From Paenibacillus donghaensis (lineage in GTDB: Bacteria; Bacillota; Bacilli; Paenibacillales; Paenibacillaceae), in contig NZ_CP021780.1 of the NCBI RefSeq assembly GCF_002192415.1, forward strand, positions 4,402,001 to 4,466,000: a stretch of DNA of 64,000 nucleotides, in the 5' to 3' direction. Position numbers and translations under genes: made by a program. This document shows, one piece after another, positions 18,315 to 27,518 of the stretch; within the stretch, counting starts at the first letter, position 1, and each line of letters opens with the position of its first letter. The notes beneath the pieces are model-generated. The model worked only from the letters and a program-made list of their open reading frames with translations. It did not search any database and was not told the origin of the DNA.

Positions 18315-19235
18315 TCAACCGCCGATTTGGCAGTACAGACCATAACCTTCCACGACATGGCGCAGACTCTCCATCTCCTGATTTGGCGGCGGAGTCTGAT
18401 GCTTCATGCTGTATTCGGTGTCCAAATAAGTGTATTTATTCTCACCCAGCCGGTGAAAAGGCAGCAGATGCAGCTCCCCCACACCTGGCAATTCCGCAGC
18501 AAACGAGGCGATGGCAGCAATCTCACGGATGGAGTCGTTGAAGCCTGGAACGACAGGCACGCGGATAATCACCTTCGCCCCCTGCCTGGCAATCCGCTGG
18601 GCGTTCTCCAGAATCAGTGAGTTGGACTGCTTCACGTAAGCATAGTGTTTGCTGTCCTCCATATGCTTGATGTCCAGCAGGACCGTATCGAGCAGCGGCA
18701 GCACGTTATCCAGCACAGCCGGATTGCAGAAGGCCGTGGTTTCAATCGCCGTGTTCCAGCCTTTATCCTTGCAGGCACGCAGCAGGTTCAGAGCGAAGTC
18801 GCTCTGATAGAGCGGTTCACCGCCGGAGAGGGTAATACCGCCGCCGGAACGTCGGTAATAAGCCTCATCCTTGCGCAGTATGGACACAATCTCCGAGGTG
18901 CTCATCTCTTTGCCGTTCATGGTCAGCGCCCCGCTGCCGCATTCGGCACTGCACAGTCCACAAGATACGCAGCTTAACCGGTTAACCGTCACCTTCGGCT
19001 GATAGCTGATGGCCCCCACCGGACAGACCTTGGCGCAGCGTCCACAGCTGACGCAGTTGTCCTCCTGCACCATCAGCTGGGTGCCGGGAGCCTGGGTTTC
19101 GGGGTTGCTGCACCAGGTGCAGCGCAGCGGACAGCCCTTCAGAAATACGATCGTGCGGATACCTGGACCGTCATGGAGCGAGAAGCGCTGGATATCGCTG
19201 ACCATCCCCTTGGCTTCCCAAATGACTTCATTCAT
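18315..19235 (-). CDS. Glycyl radical enzyme activase (radical SAM)
   Basis: A 306-residue radical SAM enzyme. It has the cluster motif C35-x3-C39-x2-C42 in GCPLRCTWC, then two ferredoxin-like 4Fe-4S motifs (CVSCGRCAKVCPVG and CVSCGLCSAEC), as in the activases of glycerol dehydratase and choline lyase. GGGITLSGGEPLYQ is the SAM-binding loop. It abstracts a hydrogen from the glycine of its partner to create the catalytic radical and needs anaerobic conditions. AGGAGG precedes the ATG at 19235 by about 6 bases. It lies 87 bases downstream of the dehydratase gene, matching dhaB1-dhaB2 order in Clostridium butyricum. Confidence 0.93.
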   Translation of the reverse strand: MNEVIWEAKGMVSDIQRFSLHDGPGIRTIVFLKGCPLRCTWCSNPETQAPGTQLMVQEDNCVSCGRCAKVCPVGAISYQPKVTVNRLSCVSCGLCSAECGSGALTMNGKEMSTSEIVSILRKDEAYYRRSGGGITLSGGEPLYQSDFALNLLRACKDKGWNTAIETTAFCNPAVLDNVLPLLDTVLLDIKHMEDSKHYAYVKQSNSLILENAQRIARQGAKVIIRVPVVPGFNDSIREIAAIASFAAELPGVGELHLLPFHRLGENKYTYLDTEYSMKHQTPPPNQEMESLRHVVEGYGLYCQIGG

Positions 19236-19322
19236 GGTGTGCCTCCTGATCAATGTGATGTCCTGTCCTTATGCGGAGAAGGAGGAGCCAATACTGCTCC
19301 TCTCCTCCCCTTCCTTCTATAG

Positions 19323-21896
19323 TTACATCGTCTGCTCCGTCCGGTTAATAATGTCATCCTGCAGTTTCTTGTCGAGTGTGGTGAAATGGGCGCTGTAGCC
19401 CGCCACACGGACGACGAGGTTCTTGTATTTCTCAGGATTGCGCTGAGCCTCCAGCAGCGTATCGCGGCTGATCACATTAAACTGCACGTGCATCCCCTTC
19501 TGGTCAAAATACCCTCTGACCAACGCCGCCAGCTTCGCCAGTCCCGCCGGTCCACTGAGCGCGGACGGATGGAACTTCTGGTTGAACAGCGTGCCGTTGG
19601 AGGCGATATGATGATCCAGCTTCGAGACGGAGTTGGCCGAAGCCGTAGGTCCACTGGTATCGCGGCCGGACACCGGCGACACACCATCGGCCAGCGGTTC
19701 GCCTGCCTGCCGTCCGTCTGCCGTTGCGCCGGTAGCGGCTCCCATCGGCACATTGGCCGAAGCCGGATACAGTCCCGGCTGGAAGGTTCCGCCGCGCGGA
19801 TTGACATGCTTCTGCACCTCGCGGCAGTAGACAAGCCCTACCTGGCGGGCCAATTCGTCGACCTCTTCGATGTCGTTGCCGAATTTCGGCGCGGCAATCA
19901 GCCACTCGCGCAGGCGGGTATCATTGCCTTGGCCCTGGCCCTGGCTCTGGCCGTTGCCCAGATCCACCTTCACATTCGCTGGAGCGCCCAGCTGGGCTAA
20001 CGAAATCTGGTTGCCTTCCAGGATGAACTTTTTGATCAGCTCCACAATATGCTCCTGGGTCAGCGTATCCAGCGAGACAGGGGCGGAGGCTGCAACAGCT
20101 GCCGGCTGAGCCAGGCCAAAGTTGCGTTCAAGCGCTGCCTTCAGCTCCGACAACGTTGTTTTCCGCTCTTCGAAAATCACCTTCTGGATGGCGTACATGG
20201 CATCTGCCACATTGGCAATACCTACCCCCTGCGGTCCGGTGAAGTTATAGAAGGCGCCGCCTTCCTGCAGCGATTTGCCTTTGCCGATACAGTCATACAC
20301 CATGGAGGACAGGAACGGCAGCGGTGCTCTTTCCGCATGGGCATAATCCACCGAGTTATCCGCTTGGGCCAGCAGGCTGACGAAATATTCCATCTGCTTG
20401 CGGTAGGCATCCATAATCTGATCTACAGAGGTGAAGGAGGCGAAGTCTCCAGTGGTGATCCCGGCTTTTTTGCCATTGACGGTACCGTTGCCGATGACAT
20501 ACTCCATCACCTTCGGCAGGTTGAAGAATGCGGCGTCATGCCAACCTTCGGTTTTGCCGCCTTTCTGCGGCTCCACGCAGCCGATAAGGCCGTAGTCACG
20601 CGCATCCGCCAGACTTACGGAGCGGCTGACCAGCGAGGGAATGATGACCTCATCGTTATAATAAGCCGGGAGTCCAAGACCCAGACGGCTGACCTCCGCT
20701 GCCTTCAGCAGCAGATCATCCGGTGTACGGTTCCAGACGCGGATCGAGACGGAAGGCTGCGGCAGCTTCACATGGGCAGTCGCCTCCAGGCAGGCGAACG
20801 ACAACTCGTTGGTGGCGTCCAGCCCTTCCTCATTCTGGCCGCCGACCACCAGATTCTGGAACATCGGATATCCGCCAAAAGCTTTGCTGGAGCCTTCGTC
20901 GCGGATTTTGTTAACTTCGTTTAGCTTCACCCACAGGCAGTCCAGCAGCTCCTGGGCTTCTTCATGGCGGATGGCACCGCGCTCGATATCCTGTTTGTAA
21001 TACGGGTACATGTATTGGTCAAAACGCATCGGAGACACGGAGTGCCCATTCGATTCCACCTGGATCAGCATGTGCACGAACCAGAAGCACTGCACCGCCT
21101 CGCTGAAGCTGGATGCCGGATTCGCCGGAACCTGCTCACAATTGCGGGCAATCTGCAGCAGCTCACGCTGGCGGACACCGTCGCTGCAGGCTGCAGCCTG
21201 GCTTTTGGCCAGCTCCGCGAACCGTTTGCCGAACTGGATAGCTGCTTCAGCAGAGATGATCACCGCGTTCAGAAACTGTTCTTTTTTGATATAACCCGGC
21301 AACGAACGGTCTGAGTCCGCTTTGGCCTGCTGCGCCTCCTCGATGATGCCCTTGAAGCCCTTGGACAGCACCTTTCCATAATCCACTGAAATATGGCCAA
21401 CGCCGTTATTATAATAATTACCTACCGTAAACACGTCTGCGTCCATCGCTGTCAGCGCCTCGGGAGACATGAAGGAGGTTGCCAGCTCCTGCACCGTGCG
21501 ACCGTTCCAGTATTCAAAAGAAAACTTCAGCTTGCTGACAGCATCGTCCGAGATCGTAAACACGTCACCCGTTCTGCGGGCCACCGTATCGAATTCGCTC
21601 AACAGCCAGCGGTTCGAGAACTCGGGAAAGATCTGGCAGCCTCTTGGCTTAGCCGTCAGATTGCCCACGACCAGCTCTTTGTCCCGGATCACCAGCGTCA
21701 TGTTCTGCAGAATATGCTCCAGCGCTTTGGCGCGGCGGATAATCATCGGCAGGTGCTCGGTTTGCTTAAAAGATTCCGTAATCAGGACCGCTCTTTCGGC
21801 TTCGATCTCCGGTGTGCCGGACATCAGGTTGTCGATCAGGTTGCCGATCCGGCCGGTTACTGCTGCTGATTTGGGCATATCATACACTTTTGTCAT
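19323..21896 (-). CDS. B12-independent glycerol/1,2-propanediol dehydratase (glycyl radical enzyme) with internal insert
   Basis: An 857-residue glycyl radical enzyme that removes water from a vicinal diol to give an aldehyde. The sequence follows C. butyricum DhaB1 (787 residues, from memory) closely. The residues corresponding to its active site are all present: His168, His285, Ser286, Tyr343, the thiyl Cys440, Glu442 (GCVEPQ) and Asp454. The radical glycine is Gly833 in VRVAGYSAHF. This argues against choline lyase. Residues about 594-658 have no counterpart in DhaB1; they hold an Ala/Pro linker, the amphipathic helix TQEHIVELIKKFIL and a Gly/Gln-rich linker, and may be a targeting segment. 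Glycerol and 1,2-propanediol cannot be told apart from sequence alone. AAGGGGGA precedes the ATG. Confidence 0.93.
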   Translation of the reverse strand: MTKVYDMPKSAAVTGRIGNLIDNLMSGTPEIEAERAVLITESFKQTEHLPMIIRRAKALEHILQNMTLVIRDKELVVGNLTAKPRGCQIFPEFSNRWLLSEFDTVARRTGDVFTISDDAVSKLKFSFEYWNGRTVQELATSFMSPEALTAMDADVFTVGNYYNNGVGHISVDYGKVLSKGFKGIIEEAQQAKADSDRSLPGYIKKEQFLNAVIISAEAAIQFGKRFAELAKSQAAACSDGVRQRELLQIARNCEQVPANPASSFSEAVQCFWFVHMLIQVESNGHSVSPMRFDQYMYPYYKQDIERGAIRHEEAQELLDCLWVKLNEVNKIRDEGSSKAFGGYPMFQNLVVGGQNEEGLDATNELSFACLEATAHVKLPQPSVSIRVWNRTPDDLLLKAAEVSRLGLGLPAYYNDEVIIPSLVSRSVSLADARDYGLIGCVEPQKGGKTEGWHDAAFFNLPKVMEYVIGNGTVNGKKAGITTGDFASFTSVDQIMDAYRKQMEYFVSLLAQADNSVDYAHAERAPLPFLSSMVYDCIGKGKSLQEGGAFYNFTGPQGVGIANVADAMYAIQKVIFEERKTTLSELKAALERNFGLAQPAAVAASAPVSLDTLTQEHIVELIKKFILEGNQISLAQLGAPANVKVDLGNGQSQGQGQGNDTRLREWLIAAPKFGNDIEEVDELARQVGLVYCREVQKHVNPRGGTFQPGLYPASANVPMGAATGATADGRQAGEPLADGVSPVSGRDTSGPTASANSVSKLDHHIASNGTLFNQKFHPSALSGPAGLAKLAALVRGYFDQKGMHVQFNVISRDTLLEAQRNPEKYKNLVVRVAGYSAHFTTLDKKLQDDIINRTEQTM

Positions 21897-21959
21897 CGTA
21901 AAGCTTCCCCCTTCAGTTTGCGTTCATAATGGTTGCTTAGCTGTTCATGAAACACCCGG

Positions 21960-22784
21960 TTAGGATGCCAGCTGGTCCTGATCCTTGTCTGACAGCACCA
22001 CTGCCGGCATCGCCGGATAAAAGGGTACGATCAGCTTGTGATACACCGCGCCGCCGACCAGTGCACCCGCAATCGGGCCAAATACCGGCACGATTAGCCC
22101 GTAAAGATTCGGCCCGAGGGCGTTCGTTCCCCAGCCGGAGAGCAGCAGCAGCAAGCGCGGACCCAGGTCACGCGCCGGGTTCATCGCGAAGCCGGTGAGG
22201 TGGCCGAAGCTGATCCCCAGCACGGCCACGGTCAGCCCGATGGATACGGCGGCCAGACCCACCTTGGGGGCGGCGCCATTGCGGCCGTCGGTTACGGCCA
22301 GGATCACCAGCATAAGAACGGCGGTGATGATGAGTTCGATCAGTCCGGCTTGCAGCAGGGACAGCCCGCTCTGCGGGAACGTACTGAACATTCCGGCCGT
22401 GGCCCAGCCGCCGTCCGTACTGCGGACAATGCCTGCTCCCTGCTCATGAGCAAGGATGGTATTGCGGTAGATCGCGTACACAGTCGCTGCTCCGGCAAAT
22501 GCGCCGAGGATCTGCGCCGCAATATAAGGGATCACTTTGCTGCGCTGGAATCCGCTCCAGACGGCCAGGCTGATCGTCACCGCCGGATTAAGATGTGCGC
22601 CCGAGACATGACCGGCAATAAAGACCCCTAGCATGACTGCGGACCCCCAGGTCAGCGTCAGCTCCGCCCAGGTAATGTCTGAACCTCCGGCAACCAGCGA
22701 GACTACAGCCGCGAGCCCGATAAACAGAAAGATGAAGGTTCCAATGAACTCCGCGAGGCATTCGCCGAGCAGCGTCTTTTTCAT
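21960..22784 (-). CDS. MIP-family glycerol/diol facilitator (PduF/GlpF-like)
   Basis: A 274-residue channel with six membrane helices and the two NPA boxes, HLNPAVTIS and AMNPARDLGP. The aspartate after the second NPAR is the mark of aquaglyceroporins rather than water channels. It should allow the diol substrate into the cell, which fits its position 63 bases before the dehydratase gene. GGGAGAG precedes the ATG. It follows the 56-bp direct repeats in the gap after the alcohol dehydrogenase gene. Confidence 0.9.
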   Translation of the reverse strand: MKKTLLGECLAEFIGTFIFLFIGLAAVVSLVAGGSDITWAELTLTWGSAVMLGVFIAGHVSGAHLNPAVTISLAVWSGFQRSKVIPYIAAQILGAFAGAATVYAIYRNTILAHEQGAGIVRSTDGGWATAGMFSTFPQSGLSLLQAGLIELIITAVLMLVILAVTDGRNGAAPKVGLAAVSIGLTVAVLGISFGHLTGFAMNPARDLGPRLLLLLSGWGTNALGPNLYGLIVPVFGPIAGALVGGAVYHKLIVPFYPAMPAVVLSDKDQDQLAS

Positions 22785-22800
22785 GATTCACTCTCCCACA

Positions 22801-22918
22801 AGTTTTGTTAGCGTTACTTCTTTGAATATGCTTCGGCAAAACTCTCTTCGTAAGCGTTACCTAGTTTTGTTAGCGTTACTTCTTTGAATATGCTTCGGCA
22901 AAACTCTCTTCGTAAGCG
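22801..22918. repeat. Two identical 56-bp direct repeats in the pduQ-pduF gap
   Basis: Units at 22801-22856 and 22863-22918 are identical over 56 bases with a 62-base period. Each contains AGTTTTG and its complement CAAAACT about 25 bases apart, and GTTAGCGTTAC near GTAAGCG, so hairpins are possible. They fill nearly the whole gap between the alcohol dehydrogenase stop and the facilitator gene. Confidence 0.85.
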
Positions 22919-24052
22919 CTAATACACTCTACGAAACAGCTGTTCCAGCTGCTGAACATTGACCCCGCGCGGATTGGTCGCGGTGCATTTGTCCTTCAGC
23001 GCTGCCAGGCTCATCGCGGGCAGCGCCGCTTCATAAGCCTCCCGGTCGATGCCGGCAGCTTCCAGCGACGCCGGCGTGCCGGTCAGCTTCTGCAGTGCCT
23101 GCACCGCCGAAACCAGACTGCCCACTCCCTCCGACACCGTTGCCGCCGGGAGATGCAGGTGATAAGCCAGCTTGCGGTAGCGCATCGCTGCCTGGCTCTC
23201 ACCGCCGCTCTCCAGGTCAGCGTTGTATTCGATAATGTAGGGCAGCAGCACGGCGTTCGCCCGTCCGTGCGGCAGATGGAAATGCCCGCCCAGCGTATGT
23301 GCCATGCTGTGGGTGATGCCCAACGCCGCGTTCGTAAACGCCATGCCTGCCAGACAGGAAGCATTGTGCAGGCGCTCCCGCGCCTCCAGATCGTCGCCGC
23401 TGTGGTAAGCACGCAGCAGATAATCAAAGATCAGCTCGATGGTCTTCTCGCTGAGCGCATCCGTATAATCGGAATGCTCCGTCGACACATAGGCTTCGAT
23501 GGCATGCGTCAGCGCATCGATGGCGGTATCGGCTGTAATCTGCGGCGGCACGGTTCTCAGAAAGGTGGCATCCATAATTGCCACATCCGGGATCATATCC
23601 TGGGAGACGAGCGGAATCTTCGTGTCGCCCATTGTCATGACCGAATAAGAGGTCACTTCCGATCCGGTGCCGCTTGTCGTCGGGATGGCAATGAACAGCG
23701 GCTTGCCGCCGTCATCCGCATTCCCGGCAAGCTGGCGGGCGAAGAGCAGAATGCTTTTGGCCGCGTCAATGGTGGACCCTCCGCCCAGAGCAATAATCAG
23801 ATCGGGACGGAAGGCCAGGTATTCCTTCACTCCGGCGGCCACCACCTCAACAGGCGGATCAGGCCGGATGCCGGTGAAGAGCTGGTAATCCTCCACACTG
23901 GTCTTCAGAATATGAATTAAGGTATCCGCGAACCCGGCCTGCACCATAAATGGATCGGTAATGATCAGCGCCCGGCGGTTATCGAGCAGCGTTAAATATT
24001 CAAGCGCACCTGAATCAAAATAAATCTCCGTCTTTACACAAAAGCGGTTCAT
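22919..24052 (-). CDS. Iron-containing alcohol dehydrogenase (PduQ/DhaT-like)
   Basis: A 377-residue group III alcohol dehydrogenase. It shows the NAD-binding GGGSTIDAAK (90-99), the PTTSGTGSE loop, and metal ligands at about Asp179, His183 (IDALTHAIEA), His248 and His262 (ITHSMAHTLGGHFHLPHG). It reduces the aldehyde to propanol or 1,3-propanediol and regenerates NAD+ for the aldehyde dehydrogenase, probably inside the shell. The first four bases overlap the end of the vertex-protein gene, so the two are translationally coupled. No separate targeting helix is seen. Confidence 0.92.
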   Translation of the reverse strand: MNRFCVKTEIYFDSGALEYLTLLDNRRALIITDPFMVQAGFADTLIHILKTSVEDYQLFTGIRPDPPVEVVAAGVKEYLAFRPDLIIALGGGSTIDAAKSILLFARQLAGNADDGGKPLFIAIPTTSGTGSEVTSYSVMTMGDTKIPLVSQDMIPDVAIMDATFLRTVPPQITADTAIDALTHAIEAYVSTEHSDYTDALSEKTIELIFDYLLRAYHSGDDLEARERLHNASCLAGMAFTNAALGITHSMAHTLGGHFHLPHGRANAVLLPYIIEYNADLESGGESQAAMRYRKLAYHLHLPAATVSEGVGSLVSAVQALQKLTGTPASLEAAGIDREAYEAALPAMSLAALKDKCTATNPRGVNVQQLEQLFRRVY

Positions 24053-24336
24053 TCCTCTGCCTCCGTTCCACGCCCTTCGTCGGTCTGCAAATCGTCCACA
24101 ATCCCGACAATCGACATATCTGCGGATAAGCGGATGTCCTCATACATGGAGCTGCCCCAGTCAATCAGCACCAGGTCCCCCATTCCCGCGCCAACCATAT
24201 CAATGGCAACGAACACTTCATCACCGGTAATTCTGCGCTTCTCGTCCACTGATTTGATCATAAGCAGCTTGGCGCCGATCAGCTTCTCACATTTCTGGGT
24301 AGAGACGACCTTGCCGATTACTGTAGCCAGATGCAT
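24049..24336 (-). CDS. BMC-P vertex protein (EutN/CcmL/PduN family)
   Basis: A 95-residue pentamer-forming shell protein. The family pattern is clear: MHLATVIGKVVSTQK, LIGAKLLMIKSVD, AIDMVGAGMGDLVLI and SSMYEDIRLSADMSIVGIVD. Such pentamers cap the twelve vertices of a microcompartment. The C-terminus ends in an acidic tail of about ten residues. GGGAGG precedes the ATG. Only one BMC-P gene is present. Confidence 0.94.
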   Translation of the reverse strand: MHLATVIGKVVSTQKCEKLIGAKLLMIKSVDEKRRITGDEVFVAIDMVGAGMGDLVLIDWGSSMYEDIRLSADMSIVGIVDDLQTDEGRGTEAEE

Positions 24337-24351
24337 GCTGTGATTCCTCCC

Positions 24352-25851
24352 TTATCCCATCAACTGCCGGAGCAGCTGCTGTACCATCGCTTCCAGTTCA
24401 GCCTCATTCATTGCTGCCGGTGCCGCCGCTGCTGCCGCTACTTCAGGCGTCCCCTGCTTCGCCGCACACACCGGCGCAGGCTCCCGCAAATCCTCCATCT
24501 CGCGCACACCATAAGCCAGCCGCCTGATATTCAGCAGGTTCATTGGCCCGATGTTATCCGATGTGGAGCTGCCGCCAACCGCACCGCAGCCCAGCGTCAT
24601 GGCCGGAGGAAGATTCGTGGTGGCTCCAATGCCGCCCAGCGCTGCCGGAGTATTAACAAGCAGGCGTGACACCTTCTTGTGGAGCGCAAACTCCCGGATC
24701 ACGGCTTCATTGCGTGAATGGATCGTCATGGTATGCCCTTTACCTTCCCCTTCCAGCAGCTCCATACAGCGCTCGCAGGCCGATTTCCAATCCTCCGCCT
24801 CATAAAAAGCCAGCACAGGCGTCAGCTTCTCCCGGGAATAAGGATTGCTGTGCGAAACGGTCGTCTGCTCCGAGATCAGCACCCGGCTTCCGGCCGGAAT
24901 GCTGAAGCCGGCCATTGCCGCCAGTTTCTCCGGCGCCTTGCCAACCGCCTGCGGATTAATCGTTCCATTGCCCCGCAGCAGGAAGGAGCCGAGCTGGGCC
25001 GATTGCACGCCGCTGAGGAAATAGGCGCCTTGCCGCAGCAGCTCCTGTACAACCTGCTGTCTGCTCTCCTTCTCCACCACAATCGATTGCTCGGAAGCGC
25101 AGATCACGCCGTAATCAAACGTTTTGCTGTCGATAATCTGCTTGACCGCGCGCGGGATATCCGCCGACCGCTCTATGAAGGCCGGGCCATTGCCTGGGCC
25201 GACGCCGATGGCAGGTGTGCCGGAGCTGTAAGCCGCCTTCACCATTGCTTCTCCGCCGGTGGCCAGGATAAGCGAGGTGTCGCGGTGCTTCATCAGCTCG
25301 CTGGTGCCCGGCATGCTGAGAATAGACAGGCAGCCCAGAATGCCTTCAGGCGCTCCCGCCTGCACCGCCGCAGCGGAGAGAATGGCTACCGTCTCGCTGA
25401 TGCAGCGGCGTGCGGACGGATGAGGCGAAAAGACGATAGCGTTGCCTGTCTTCAGCGCTAGCAAGCTTTTGTAAATCACCGTCGAGGTTGGATTGGTTGA
25501 AGGAATCAGCCCGGCGATTACACCGACCGGTACGGCGATATCCACGATCTGATCGGCTTCATGGCTGGCGATTACACCAACGGTCTTCATGTCCTTAATA
25601 TGCCGGTGCAGATGCCTGCTGGCGAATGTATTCTTAATCACCTTGTCTTCCCAGCGGCCGAAGCCGGTCTCCTCATGGGCCATTTGGGCCAGCTTGACGG
25701 CGGACTGCTCCGCAGCTGCGGCCACCTGCGCTACAATGTGGTCAATTTGCTGCTGGCTGTAGCTTTGCAGAATCTTCTGTGCTTCTTTGGCGGCTGCGAG
25801 AATGACGCGAACCTCCTGTATGGATTGCAGATCATGATCCAGAATCTTCAT
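24352..25851 (-). CDS. CoA-acylating aldehyde dehydrogenase (PduP/EutE-like) with C-terminal targeting peptide
   Basis: A 499-residue enzyme converting aldehyde, NAD+ and CoA to acyl-CoA. The catalytic cysteine is Cys251 in DYGVICASEQS; PSTNPTSTVIYKSL, LILATGGEAMVKAAYSSGTP and GVGPGNGPAF are typical. The body ends at about residue 455. An Ala-rich linker (VAAAAAAPAAM) then leads to the amphipathic helix NEAELEAMVQQLLRQLMG, a standard encapsulation peptide placed at the C-terminus as in GRM enzymes (PduP carries it at the N-terminus). AGGAGG precedes the ATG. Confidence 0.94.
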   Translation of the reverse strand: MKILDHDLQSIQEVRVILAAAKEAQKILQSYSQQQIDHIVAQVAAAAEQSAVKLAQMAHEETGFGRWEDKVIKNTFASRHLHRHIKDMKTVGVIASHEADQIVDIAVPVGVIAGLIPSTNPTSTVIYKSLLALKTGNAIVFSPHPSARRCISETVAILSAAAVQAGAPEGILGCLSILSMPGTSELMKHRDTSLILATGGEAMVKAAYSSGTPAIGVGPGNGPAFIERSADIPRAVKQIIDSKTFDYGVICASEQSIVVEKESRQQVVQELLRQGAYFLSGVQSAQLGSFLLRGNGTINPQAVGKAPEKLAAMAGFSIPAGSRVLISEQTTVSHSNPYSREKLTPVLAFYEAEDWKSACERCMELLEGEGKGHTMTIHSRNEAVIREFALHKKVSRLLVNTPAALGGIGATTNLPPAMTLGCGAVGGSSTSDNIGPMNLLNIRRLAYGVREMEDLREPAPVCAAKQGTPEVAAAAAAPAAMNEAELEAMVQQLLRQLMG

Positions 25852-25888
25852 TGCTGTTTCCTCCTGCTTCTTAATGCTTGTTGCTGAC

Positions 25889-26665
25889 TTATTTCTTCAG
25901 AAAACGGAGCTCTATCCTGCGCGCTTCCAGCAGCTCGCGGGCCAGCGGTGTGATGATGGCATCCTCCCGTGTGCTCAGCGTACCCCCTGGAATATGCTGC
26001 ACATCGGCCAGGGTAATGACCGAATCCGGCAGATGGATGGCGTCCGGCGGGTTCAGGGCGGCTGCCCTTTCGCTGCCTGGCGAAATGCCTGCTGCAGCGT
26101 ATCCCTCCGGCAGCAGTCCAGGCGGGCTCAGCGTTTCACGGAACTCCGCCAGTGTGACCACCTTGACGCCGAAATCCTGCAGCGTGCGCTCATAGCCCAG
26201 CAGCATCCCGTTGTACGCCGCGTTGCCGCCCATCCCGGCTGCGGCCTGCACGGCATGCAGCGGATCATAGCCATCACGGACCGCGACGATCTCCTTGCGC
26301 AGCATAATCGCTGCGGCGATGCCAGCAGTTAACGGGCTGTCGGTTATGCCAAGCGCGATCTTGCTTAATGCGCCGCGGGTGGCGAGCGGAATCAGCACCA
26401 GCTCCGCCTCCCGCAAGGCTTGCTCGATTTCGGCCAGCTCCGTTAATCTAGACGCGGACAGCTGTGACAGCAGCTTCTCATCCAGCATAGGCAAGCCGGG
26501 ACTGTCATCGATGACAAGGCTGTAGCGGTACAGCGGGTAATCCGCCAGCACCCTGGCTACACAACCTTCGTTCACTGTACCGCCGCTGAGAAACACAACG
26601 ACTCTCCTGCTCAGCGCAGGCAGCAGCGACTCCAGCATCTGGCGGATTAAGGCCTCGGCGTTCAT
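25889..26665 (-). CDS. GRM-associated flavoprotein-like protein
   Basis: A 258-residue protein resembling the flavoprotein-fold protein often found in glycyl-radical microcompartment loci. VVVFLSGGTVNEG, VLIPLATRGALSKIALGITDSPLTAG and GYDPLHAVQAAAG are suggestive. The function is unproven; a role in flavin or electron handling is only a guess. The N-terminus NAEALIRQMLESLLPAL is amphipathic and resembles a targeting peptide. ATG at 26665 overlaps the eutJ stop (TGATG) and is 6 bases after GAGGTGG. The C-terminal half (about 200-258) is not recognised. Confidence 0.7.
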   Translation of the reverse strand: MNAEALIRQMLESLLPALSRRVVVFLSGGTVNEGCVARVLADYPLYRYSLVIDDSPGLPMLDEKLLSQLSASRLTELAEIEQALREAELVLIPLATRGALSKIALGITDSPLTAGIAAAIMLRKEIVAVRDGYDPLHAVQAAAGMGGNAAYNGMLLGYERTLQDFGVKVVTLAEFRETLSPPGLLPEGYAAAGISPGSERAAALNPPDAIHLPDSVITLADVQHIPGGTLSTREDAIITPLARELLEARRIELRFLKK

Positions 26666-27513
26666 CACAGGCCACCTCTTCCCGCACTCATTGCGATCCC
26701 GATCGGAGTAACCAGCAGCGGATTATCCGGCTTCCGTACGCTGAGCGAAGTGTATTTGGCGAAGACCTCCTCGATCCCCTGCAGGCAGCAGCTGCCTCCT
26801 GCCAGATACACCGTTTCGATATCCTGCGGAATGTAGCTCATCGCAATATGGGCCATTTTCTCAATCACCGGCTGCACGACGGGGGACAGCATGCGGTGCT
26901 GCTCCGGGTCATGCTTCAGCTGCTCCGCCGCAGCGAAATCCACATCGAGGTTCCCGGAGATTACCAGCGTCATATGCACGCCGCCTGTCGGTTCATCGGC
27001 GGAAGCCGCCACCGTGCCGTCCCTGATAATGGAGATGCCGGTTGTGCCGCCGCCGATGTCCACCACCGCGCCGCTACTTACCTGCAGCACCTTCGCTGCC
27101 GCTTCAGGCTCATCAATCACATGGATCACCCGGAAGCCCGCAGCTTCAACCACATGGGTGATCACCTTCACGTTGCCGGGCGAAATCCCAGGCGGAATGG
27201 CCGTAGCCGCTTCGTATAGCACCGTGCCGAGGCGCTGCTCCAGACGTTCCTTCATCTCTTGCAGCAGCGTAACCGCACGGACGTATTCAACCACAATGCC
27301 ATCTCTGACCACATGGGCTTTCTCCAGAGCGCCGCCTACCGGCCTATCATCCTGGTCAAGCACCGTAATCACGATATTCGAGGTACCCAGATCCACGCCG
27401 ACCTTGTAGGGCAGCTTAAAGTCTTTATCCTCAAAAGGCTGTGAATCATCCATCGCCAGCTCCATTTCACGGACCAGCAGATTGACCCGCTCCATGCTGT
27501 GCTCAGCGCCCAT
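26665..27513 (-). CDS. eutJ: EutJ-like ASKHA chaperone-type protein
   Basis: About 282 residues with an actin/Hsp70-type ATPase fold. KVGVDLGTSNIVITVLD is the phosphate-1 loop, VVDIGGGTTGISII phosphate-2, and VYLAGGSCCLQGIEE the adenosine loop. EutJ-like proteins accompany ethanolamine and GRM loci, and a chaperone or assembly role is assumed. An in-frame GTG at 27522 overlaps the pduL stop, but the ATG at 27513 is better spaced from the weak AAGAG site; the choice is uncertain. Confidence 0.85.
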   Translation of the reverse strand: MGAEHSMERVNLLVREMELAMDDSQPFEDKDFKLPYKVGVDLGTSNIVITVLDQDDRPVGGALEKAHVVRDGIVVEYVRAVTLLQEMKERLEQRLGTVLYEAATAIPPGISPGNVKVITHVVEAAGFRVIHVIDEPEAAAKVLQVSSGAVVDIGGGTTGISIIRDGTVAASADEPTGGVHMTLVISGNLDVDFAAAEQLKHDPEQHRMLSPVVQPVIEKMAHIAMSYIPQDIETVYLAGGSCCLQGIEEVFAKYTSLSVRKPDNPLLVTPIGIAMSAGRGGL

Positions 27514-27518
27514 AGGCT

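Noticed and set aside
19323-21896. Choline trimethylamine-lyase (CutC)
   Set aside because: The glycerol/diol dehydratase residues (His285-Ser286, Tyr343, Asp454) are all present, overall similarity is to DhaB1, and no choline genes are nearby.
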